A DNA stretch of 64,000 nucleotides, taken from positions 3,397,501 through 3,461,500 of the forward strand of contig NZ_CP041969.1 in NCBI RefSeq assembly GCF_014107495.1, read 5' to 3'. Under the pieces are notes generated by a model. It ran no database searches. It was given only the letters and a program-made list of their open reading frames with translations, and was not told the DNA's origin. Positions 36,657 through 45,900 of the stretch are shown here, one piece after another. Position numbers and translations under genes: made by a program. How positions within the stretch are numbered: the first letter of the stretch is position 1; every line of letters begins with the position of its first letter. The stretch comes from Cohnella cholangitidis (lineage in GTDB: Bacteria; Bacillota; Bacilli; Paenibacillales; Paenibacillaceae).

Positions 36657-37472
36657 TTACGACTCCGTGTTGCACCAGACCTGATACTGCGAAGCGGATG
36701 TCCACAGCTTAAGGAGAGAGCGAACGAAGTGAAAAGCTTGGTGCAACGCTACGGCGAGAAAGCCCGACCAGAGCAATGAGACGGCCCAAGCCGTAGCGGA
36801 TACTGCCAAACCGATGCCGAGCAATATGAAGGTGATACCAAGCAGAGGGAATGCCCGGCGAAGCGCCAATCCCAGACCTTTGAAAATTCCTTCCCGCGAA
36901 ACCGCTCCGAACTGCATGAATTGAAACAACAGGTGAAGCACCAATCCTAATGCCAGCCAAGCCGCGGCATAGGGGAGCAGTCCCTGAAGCCAAGTCGTAA
37001 TAGAGGGTTCCGAGAGAAAACGGTCCTTGGCAAGCGGCAGCAGCCACACGGCGGGCAGCAAAATCAACCCGTTCTCCAGCCAGTAAAGCGCCGTGACCGG
37101 CTTCCAAACTTTACGCATCCCGAGCAGGACGCGGGTGCCTTCTCCTTCCGTCGCGTGGTGAAACGAGTAGAAGACCCCGGCGTTCAGCAGAGGAGTAAGC
37201 ACCATCCGCAGAAGCAGCAACCCGCCTAAAGTCCATAGAACCTCGTTGACCAAATTTGTTTTAAGAAGGCGGAATTGGGCCTCGATGAGGAACAGATGGG
37301 CTGCGTCGGAGTTCGGATGCTCCTCCGGATAACGCGCCAAAATGGGCGTTACGACCGAATCGACGAACCGGTATAGGAAAAATCCCCACAGCAAGCGATA
37401 CAGAAATAGGAGAACCAATACATATTTATGCCGAACGGTGATGTCCCATCCCTTTTTTAGTAATTCGCGCAT
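36657..37472 (-). CDS. Polytopic membrane protein of unknown function
   Basis: A 271-residue protein with about five or six hydrophobic segments separated by loops that contain no motif I recognise. The upstream M1 peptidase gene ends 11 bp before this start, and the ribosome binding site GAGGTGATC overlaps the peptidase stop region, so the two are translationally coupled. It may partner the peptidase at the membrane, but this rests on gene order alone. Confidence 0.8.
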   Translation of the reverse strand: MRELLKKGWDITVRHKYVLVLLFLYRLLWGFFLYRFVDSVVTPILARYPEEHPNSDAAHLFLIEAQFRLLKTNLVNEVLWTLGGLLLLRMVLTPLLNAGVFYSFHHATEGEGTRVLLGMRKVWKPVTALYWLENGLILLPAVWLLPLAKDRFLSEPSITTWLQGLLPYAAAWLALGLVLHLLFQFMQFGAVSREGIFKGLGLALRRAFPLLGITFILLGIGLAVSATAWAVSLLWSGFLAVALHQAFHFVRSLLKLWTSASQYQVWCNTES

Positions 37473-37483
37473 ATTTGATCACC

Positions 37484-39475
37484 TCACCATACCATTGTTC
37501 CGAACAACCCCTCAATGATTTGCGTAATTCCGGTCGCAAAGCGGGAACGTTGCTCTTGGGGCACTTCGGCCTTGAGATAATTGTTGTACCTGCGATTGTC
37601 GAGCACGACGTTCAAGCTAGGATCGATTGTCGCATACGCGAGCGGAGTCGCGGAGTGAAGCTGCAACTGAACGTGGGATTGCACGCCGTCCCACTTCTTG
37701 CGCAGTACTTGGCCGTCTTGAAACTTGAGCCAGATCGAGACGGGCTGGGGACTTCCCCCGTAACGCCGCAGGAGCACGATGCTCTCGTAACCTTCGGCCG
37801 TCTTGCGCGCATTAATCGTTTCGATCGCGTAATCGGCCATCTCCCCGCGCTGCACGTACGCTTGGAAGAAATCGTTCCATTTTGTTTTCGTGACGGTTTC
37901 CACGACCTTCTGGAAGTCCGAGGACGAAGGATGTTTGAACTTGTACTTCTGAAAATAAGTGCGCATGATTTTGCTCATCGTCTTCTCGCCGACAAGCCGT
38001 TCCAGGGAAGAAAGCACGAGCTTGCCCCGCAAATAGACGTTCTCGGCGTATCGGTCCGAAGAGCTGAAACGCCAAGAGGCTTGATGAAGCGGTTCGGGGT
38101 GGGTCATGTAGCTGGACTCGACCGTAAGATTGGGAACGACGCCGTAAATGCTGGCCATTAGCTTGTCTTCGGTATAGGAGGTGAAGCCCTCGTCCAGCCA
38201 TGCTTCTTCGAATTCGTTGGAGGCAACCAGTCCGTACCAATATTGATGGGCAATCTCATGGACAAGGGTACGTTCCAGCTCGTATCCGGGATTGGCATTC
38301 TGCGCGGCCGCCGCGGTAACGAGCGTCGGATATTCCATCCCGCCAGCGCCGTTGCCGTCCTTCGGAGGGACGACGACCGACAGCGTTGAATAAGGATACT
38401 CGCCATACCATTGCCCGAGCTTGGCCAGAGCGGATTTAGCGGCGTGCATGTAGCGGTCTTTCTGGTCTTTGTGCAGGGGATCCAAGTAAAGCTTGATACG
38501 CACGCCGGGAATGCCGACCGAAGAGAAGGAACTCTCCACGTATTCGAAGTTAGGCGAGGCGGACCAAGCGAAATCATGGACGTCGTCGGCGTAAAATTGA
38601 AAGCTCTTGCGCCCTCCGGCTACCGTGGGCGATTTCGTCTGGAAGCCGGTAGCCGCAACCTTGTACGATTCGGGAACGTCGATGCGTACGCTGTAGATTC
38701 CGAAATCCGCGTAGAACTCCGAGTTGCCGTGGTATTGGTGCAAGTTCCAGCCTTCGGTCGCTCTGCCCCGCATGCCGGCGGTTTCGTATACGGCTATTTT
38801 CGGAAACCATTGTCCCGCCATGACGAACGGGCCGGCTTTACCCATTCTGGCGAATACGTCGGGCAGTTTAACCGTGAATTTCATGCGTAGACTAACGGAC
38901 ATGCCTGGCTTGACCGGCTCGGGAAGACGGAAGGTAACGAGCGTTCGGTCGCTCTTGTTGCCGTCGTCGGGCCGAACGTAATGAAGGCGGGGCAGCAACG
39001 TCTCGCCTTCTTCCGTCGTTAAGGAAGTAAGCTCCATGCCCCCATAGCTTCCGGCCTTCATCTTGTCCCCTCTAAGCTGACCGTCGGATTCTTTCATGAA
39101 GGTGCTCCCGGGAGCAAAAGCGTTGGGATACAAATGGAGGTAGAGCTCCGAGACGGCTTTGCGTCCCGGATTTTTCCACGTTACCGTTTGTTCTCCTGCC
39201 AAGCTATCGTTTTGCTCGTCGAGGGTAACGGAGATGTGATACTCCGTAACGCGCTCGCTGAGTACGACGGCTTGAGGCCTCAAAGGCAGGTCGGGACCTG
39301 GCTCCTTGTGGCTCGCCGCCGCAGGAGCAGCGGTAACCGGCAGCTCGGATAGCGAGGAAGCCGTCAAAGCGTACTGGTTGACCCAAGCGTCGGCAAATCC
39401 GAATCGAACAGACATTACAAGTACAGCAGCGGCGGCGACGAAAAGTAGCATTCGCAGCGAACGGCGCTTAGGCAT
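37484..39475 (-). CDS. Membrane-anchored M1-family zinc metallopeptidase
   Basis: A 663-residue protein. The start at 39475 (MPKRRSL) follows GGGAGGG and gives a basic N-terminus with one hydrophobic helix (about 6-28), a signal anchor or signal peptide. The catalytic domain shows the exopeptidase-like GAGGMEYPTLV (usual GxMEN-type loop), the zinc motif HEIAHQYWYG and the third ligand Glu in FEEAWLDEGFTSY. It is an extracytoplasmic aminopeptidase-like enzyme of the gluzincin clan. It is coupled to the membrane protein gene downstream. Confidence 0.9.
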   Translation of the reverse strand: MPKRRSLRMLLFVAAAAVLVMSVRFGFADAWVNQYALTASSLSELPVTAAPAAASHKEPGPDLPLRPQAVVLSERVTEYHISVTLDEQNDSLAGEQTVTWKNPGRKAVSELYLHLYPNAFAPGSTFMKESDGQLRGDKMKAGSYGGMELTSLTTEEGETLLPRLHYVRPDDGNKSDRTLVTFRLPEPVKPGMSVSLRMKFTVKLPDVFARMGKAGPFVMAGQWFPKIAVYETAGMRGRATEGWNLHQYHGNSEFYADFGIYSVRIDVPESYKVAATGFQTKSPTVAGGRKSFQFYADDVHDFAWSASPNFEYVESSFSSVGIPGVRIKLYLDPLHKDQKDRYMHAAKSALAKLGQWYGEYPYSTLSVVVPPKDGNGAGGMEYPTLVTAAAAQNANPGYELERTLVHEIAHQYWYGLVASNEFEEAWLDEGFTSYTEDKLMASIYGVVPNLTVESSYMTHPEPLHQASWRFSSSDRYAENVYLRGKLVLSSLERLVGEKTMSKIMRTYFQKYKFKHPSSSDFQKVVETVTKTKWNDFFQAYVQRGEMADYAIETINARKTAEGYESIVLLRRYGGSPQPVSIWLKFQDGQVLRKKWDGVQSHVQLQLHSATPLAYATIDPSLNVVLDNRRYNNYLKAEVPQEQRSRFATGITQIIEGLFGTMVW

Positions 39476-39651
39476 ACGGATAACCCTCCCGTTGACAAGC
39501 ATCTACGAGATATATATGTGGGTTGTCCCCGGATTATATCTGCGGCTCGAGAGAAAGTGGGATAAGCCGCACGAGCCGTTCGATTAGGGCGATAGAAGCA
39601 GATTGGCTTTTTTGCGGGAATTTTTTCGACAAGATGTTGTGCAACTTTTGT

Positions 39652-39663
39652 GCAAACGTTACC
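39652..39663. promoter_or_regulatory. Degenerate LacI-family operator
   Basis: GCAAACGTTACC differs from GCAAACGTTTGC at two positions in one half. It lies about 85 bp upstream of the -35 box. Confidence 0.45.
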
Positions 39664-39735
39664 AAATGAACGTTTTTTACCGAACATCATGTCGCAGCAA
39701 GAGATATTTGATGATTTTATAGGTGAAATTTTGAA

Positions 39736-39765
39736 TTGACAGCGTTTTAATTGCGGTAGTAATAT
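39736..39765 (+). promoter_or_regulatory. Sigma-A promoter of the amylopullulanase gene
   Basis: TTGACA (39736-39741), 18-bp spacer, TAATAT (39760-39765). The leader from the predicted start of transcription (about 39772) to the ATG is about 180 nt and contains two operators. Confidence 0.7.
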
Positions 39766-39779
39766 AAAATTTGATTACA

Positions 39780-39791
39780 GCAAACGCTTAC
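39780..39791. promoter_or_regulatory. LacI-family / cre-like operator just after the transcription start
   Basis: GCAAACGCTTAC lies about 15 bp after the -10 box, so a bound repressor would block initiation or early elongation. Confidence 0.6.
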
Positions 39792-39865
39792 ATTTGTATA
39801 TTTTCACAGTTGACTTGTGAGAATGGTCGGCGATGAGAGGCGTTTGCATTTGTTGGCTCATTTGT

Positions 39866-39877
39866 GCAAACGTTTGC
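39866..39877. promoter_or_regulatory. Perfect GCAAACGTTTGC operator in the amylopullulanase leader
   Basis: A perfect 12-bp palindrome about 78 bp before the start codon. The sequence equals the core of MalR-type maltose regulator sites in other Firmicutes and recurs upstream of both GH13 amylase genes in this window. Confidence 0.75.
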
Positions 39878-39954
39878 TCTAATTTGCATGAATGGAAAAT
39901 GGGAATTACCGCTTTGCAGCTTGATGAAAGATAAAGACGGGGAGGCAAAATGGG

Positions 39955-42900
39955 ATGAAGTTAGGCTTGAGAAGCAAGAGGATGCTCGCGATCATGTTGT
40001 CGCTCGCTCTTGTATGGTCTTGTATCGGGGTTAATCCGTATCGCGCAAGCGCGGATGCTCCGACGACGGCCACGTTGGTAGGCAGTTTGCAGACGGAGTT
40101 AGGCAATGCAAGCGATTGGGATCCAGCGTCCGCGAAAACTCTTATGCAAGATATGGGCAATGGCAATTATCAATTTACGGGAAATTTGCCTGCCGGTACT
40201 TACGAGTTCAAGGTAGCGATTGACGGGGCTTGGACCGAAAGCTACGGGATCGGCAGTTATACAAATCCGGCGAAAACGGGGACGGACAATATCGTTCTTA
40301 CTTTAGCCGCGCCGACAACCGTTACTTTCTATTACAATCACAATTCCCACAAAATCGCGGATTCGACTTACTACGCTCCTATCGCCGATAACAAGCTTCC
40401 TCGCGTTGTAGGAACCGTACAGACGGCGTTTGGAGAACCGGCCGATTGGTCGCCGGGAACTGCCAGTGCGATTCTGACCGATCCGGATTTCGATAATGTA
40501 TACTCGGTGACGAAGACGGTGTACCAAGGAAGCTACAACTATAAGATCGTGCTTGGGAATGCCTGGGGCGAGGAGTATCCTACTGCGGATAAATCATTGG
40601 TGCTCCCGCAAGAGCTTCCGGTAACGTTCAAATATAACAAAAACGATAATAGCGTGGATGCCGAGTTCACTCTTCCTGTGGATCCGGGCGCAGGCGTTCC
40701 GGCCGGTCATCTTCGGGTTCATTACAATGGCGCCTATGATGGGGTAGGATTGTGGTTGTTTAAGGATGTTGCCAATCCATCGACGAACTGGTCATCGGGA
40801 GCAACTCCTTTTACGGCTGCTCAAGTGGATGACTACGGGGCATTCTTGGATATCCCGCTAGCCGCGAATGCAAAAAAAATCGGCTTAGTCGTCGTGAATC
40901 GTTCGAACGGAGCCAAAGACGGCGGAGACAAAGAGTTTGCGCTGACGTCCGAGGCTATGAACGAAGTATGGCTGCAAACGGGCTCCGACGTTGTCTCGCC
41001 TTACGAGCCAGTTTCTCTCGCACCGAACACCGTACGTATTCATTACACGAGAGGCGATAAAGACTACAGCAAAGCGGGCTTATGGCTATTCGGCGACGTT
41101 GAAGTGAAGTCGGAGAACGTGGGGGACGGGGCATGGCCGACGGCAGCTACCCCTTTTACACTAACCGATCGCTACGGTGCTTATATCGATGTTGCATATA
41201 AATCAGATGCTAAGATAGTCAAATTTATTGCCATGAATCGAGTGATCGGCGATAAAGACGGCGATACCAAAGAGTTTACTCTGATGGAACGTTATTCTCA
41301 CATTTGGATCAAACAGGGCGATAACAACGTTTATATCTCCCCGTATGGAGATATGGCTACCGCCATCGTTTCCGCGGAGGTCGTTTCTCCGACCAAAGTT
41401 CTTGCCATCTTCACCATGACGGACGGATTGGATGCCGCCGCGCTGAAGAACTCGATCACGATTGAAGACAAGGACGGCAACGCCGTCAACGTCAATCAAG
41501 TCGTTATCAAAGACGCGACAACGGTCGAAGTGGAAGCCGCGCTGAGTTTAGATAAGCTTCCTCTAAGCGTCACTTACTCCGGCAAGACGGTTTCCGCCGC
41601 TTCAGGTTGGAGAATGCTGGACGCGCTGTACGGGTACGAGGGGAATGACCTTGGCGCGACCTATAACGCGGACGGCACGGCTACTTTGAAGCTGTGGGCT
41701 CCTTCGGCCAGCGCGGTTACGGTCAACATTTTCGATAAGGATGACGCCACGGTACAGATCGGCTCCCATCCTTTAATCAAAGGAGATAAGGGCGTCTGGT
41801 CCGAAACGATAACCGTTCGCGATAATAACGTCCCAGTCTCCAGCAAAGGGTATTTCTATCAATACGAAGTGACCAATAACGGAGTAACCAAAAAAGTGCT
41901 CGATCCTTACGCCAAATCCATGGCGGAGTTCACGGTGAATACGAAAGGGGAAGCGGGCGCGGACGGAGACGTCGTAGGTAAAGCCGCAATCGTGGATTTG
42001 AACGGAACGGACCCTGCTGGTTACGACTTTGCGCAAATCGCGGGTTACGAGAAGAGAGAAGACGCGATCATCCTGGAAATGCATGTTAGGGATTTCACGT
42101 CCGACCCTTCGATCGAAGGCGATCTGGGCGGCGCAAGATGGGGCTCCTACGCCGCATTCTCCAAGAAGCTGGATTACGTTAAGTCCCTTGGCGTTACGCA
42201 TATTCAGCTCATGCCCGTAATGGCTTGGTACTACGGGGATGAGTCCAAAGCGGGCCAGAGAGAACCAGGCTATTCGGCTAAGGATAATGAGTACAACTGG
42301 GGTTATGACCCGCACAACTATTTCACGCCGGACGGCGCCTATTCGGAAAATCCGGCCGATCCCGAGCTGAGAATCAAAGAGCTGAAGGGATTGATCGACG
42401 CTATCCATGATGCGGGGATGGGAGTCGTTCTAGACGTTGTCTACACCCACTTGGCGAAAACGGAAACGTTCAACGACATCGTCCCTGGTTATTATGCTTG
42501 GCAGGATCCAAACGGGAATTTCATCGGAACTTTCGGCAATATGCTTGCGACGAACCATACGATGGCGGAAAAGCTTATGGTAGATTCCGTGAAATACTGG
42601 TTCGACGAGTATAAAATCGATGGCATGCGCTGGGATATGATGGGCTACGCGACTTACGATTCCGTGCAGAACGCTTACGATGCGGCCAGCGCGATTAATC
42701 CGAATGCCTTGTTCATCGGCGAAGGCTGGAAGGATTTCGCGGGCCATATCGCGGATCCGTCCTTGGCCGGCAAGGGCGCGGACCAGAACTGGATGGATAA
42801 GACGGATGACGTCGGCGTATTCTCCGACGAGATCCGCAACGAATTGAAATCCGGTTACGGTTCCGAGGGCCAACCGAGATTCATTACGGGCGGAGCAAGA

Positions 42901-45900
42901 AGCATCAACACGATTTTCAACAACATTAAAGCCCAGCCATCCAACATTACGGAAGATGATCCGGGCGATGTCGTTTCTTATATAGAAGCGCATGACAACT
43001 TGCCGCTCTATGACGTTATCGCACAATCGATTAAGAAAAACCCGGCCATACCGGCCAACGATCTTGAGATTCACAAGCGGGTTAGACTAGGTAATCTATT
43101 GATTCTGACTTCCCAAGGAACGGCATTCCTGCAGAACGGCCAAGAATACGGCCGCACGAAGCAATGGCTTGACGCAGGGGTTCCGGAACAGAAATATACG
43201 GAATTCAAAGATGCGAGCGACGGGCATATCGGTTACTTTATCCACGATTCCTACGATTCCACGGATGCGATCAACATGATCGATTGGGCTAAAGCGACGG
43301 ATGCTGTGCAATATCCGGTTAACCATGTCACGAAAGAGTATACGGCGGGCTTGATGAAGCTGAGAAATTCGACGGACGCATTCTCGCTTGGGGATCAGGA
43401 CATGGTCAACTCCAACGTAACGCTCATTCCCGCGCCGGAGATTCAGGAAACGGACCTCGTCATTGGTTATAAAAACAAAGCGACGGACGGAACCGGTTTG
43501 TATTACGTGTTCATGAATGCGGATAACGTCAGCAGAACGATTACGCTGACGGAGGACTTAACCGGCGGCACGGTGCTAGTCGATAATGACGAAGCCGGCG
43601 TAACGGCCGTAACCGCTCCTTCCGGATACGCGTTGACGGCGAGCTCTCTTACTCTTGATCCGTTAACGGCAATTATTATTAAGAAAGAGGCTTCCGCTGC
43701 AGTTCTGACATCGTTGGAGTTAGACATGCCGAATTACTCTCTTCCGTCCGGAAGTAAACACCAAATGACGGTGTTTGCAAGATATGATGATGGAAGCAAG
43801 AGAAATGTAACCAACCAAGCGGTGTACACATCCAGCAGACCCGGTGTTGCAAGCGTATCGGCGAAAGGTCAGTTGACCGCATCCAGCTTGGGAATAGCCA
43901 ACATTGGCGTAACGTACAAAGGCCTGGCGATTAACGCCGATGTTATTGTAACGAAAGCGCTCGCTAAGCGGTATATCCAATTCAATTATATCCGTCCGGA
44001 TAAGAACTATCAGGAGTGGAACATTTGGGTTTGGGGCACCGGCGTAAAGAACGACCAAATCGATTTCGCTAAAGTGGAAAACGGAATCGCGACCGTCAAC
44101 ATCGAAATGGCGCCGGGCGCGACCAAGATGGGCTTCATGCTTCGCAAAGGAACAGATTGGAACGTTGCGAAGCAGGATATCACGTATGACCGATTCATCG
44201 AGATTCCCGCGAACGCGACTTTCGTAAAAGCGAATGTCACTAGCATGGTCGGGGACTTGGATATTTTGCCGAGCATCAGTGGACCAGTTCTTGAGGATGG
44301 GGACGCCACTTTCTACTATCGGGACGATGAGTTGTTCAAGAATGGAAAAATGAATACCATTACGGGCGTTAAAGTCAAAGTAGGGGCGACCGAATACCCG
44401 ATGGTGTATGACGCAAGCAAAGAGTGGTACAGCTATACTTTGAAAAACATTGCGGTCGGCAACCACGAATATACCTTCCTGGTGTCCAAAGGGGCTGCCA
44501 CTTCCGAGGTCAACGATCCGTATAATCTCGTCGGCGGCAAATCGATCGTGAAATACCGTAATCCTACGATTGCTATTCAATCAACGATCAATCCGGGAGC
44601 TATCGCTTCCAACGAAAACGGAGTATTGAAGCTCACGGTTACGCCATCCGAACCGGTTAACTACAAGGAAGCTTATCTCGATCTCACGTCATTAGGCGGC
44701 TCGGCCAAGGCTAAGTTCGACACGGAATTAATGGCGCAATCCATCTCCGTGAAGGATACGGTTACGGCGGGACCGAAGAGCATCACGGTTACTCTGGTCG
44801 ATGTGTACGGCAATAAACATAAGCATACGGCTACGGTTAATGTTAAAGCGAGAACGTATACGAACGATAAGCTCGATTTTGACTGGGATGAAGCTCGTAT
44901 TTACTTTGCTCTGACAGACCGGTTCGCGGACGGAGATCCTGCGAACAATGAGAATGTCGACAAAAACCACCTTGAAGCCTACCATGGCGGAGACTTCAGA
45001 GGGATGATCGACAAACTGGATTACATTCAGGAGCTTGGGATCAACACGATTTGGATCACTCCGATCGTAGATAACATCGACTTCAATAAAGGATTGGATT
45101 TCAACAGCAAACAATACGGCTACCACGGGTACTGGGCGAAAGACTTTACGACGATCGACGAGCACCTTGGGGACTTGAACACGTTCAAGGAACTGATCGA
45201 CAAGGCGCATGATAGAGGAATTAAGATCATGGTCGACGTTGTCCTCAATCATACCGGGTATGGATTAAAGCCGGGAGATGCCATTCCTAGCATTACGCAA
45301 GCGGACAAAGACCGGTTTGCCGGAATGTTGAGAACGGATGGCGTATCGTCGGATACGGACGAAATCCGGGGCGAGTTGGCATACCTTCCGGACTTCAAAA
45401 CGGAAGATCCGGCCGTTCGCCAGAAGATCATCGATTGGCAAGCAGGTTGGTTAAATCGCGCCAAGACGGCTCGCGGAGATTCGATCGATTACTTCCGGGT
45501 CGATACGGTCAAGCACGTGGAAAGCACGACGTGGAAGGCGTTCAGGAATGCGTTAACGGCTATCGATCCGGAGTTTAAGCTCATCGGGGAGCAGTTCGGA
45601 GCGACAATCGACAGCGATGGCGGCGCGCTTCGCAACGGTCAAATGGATAGTTTGCTCGATTTCGGCTTTAAGGGTAAAGCTAAAGAGTTCGCGAACGGAA
45701 GCATCGATGCGGTTGATGCTTACTTGCAGGACCGTGAATCTAAGCTGGACAACACAACGACGATGGGTCAATTTTTGAGCAGCCACGACGAGGACGGTTT
45801 CTTGTCCCATTACGTAGATGGGGATAAAGGGAAATTGAAAATCGCGGCGGCTCTGCAAATTACGGCCAAGGGCCAACCGGTCATCTATTATGGAGAAGAG

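Larger units (their letters stand above)
39476..39954. other. Regulatory intergenic region of the amylopullulanase gene
   Basis: A 479-bp gap between divergent genes. It holds a sigma-A promoter (39736-39765) and several LacI-family operators (listed separately). A further half-site CGTTTGCA lies at about 39841. No ORF or RNA gene was recognised. Confidence 0.7.
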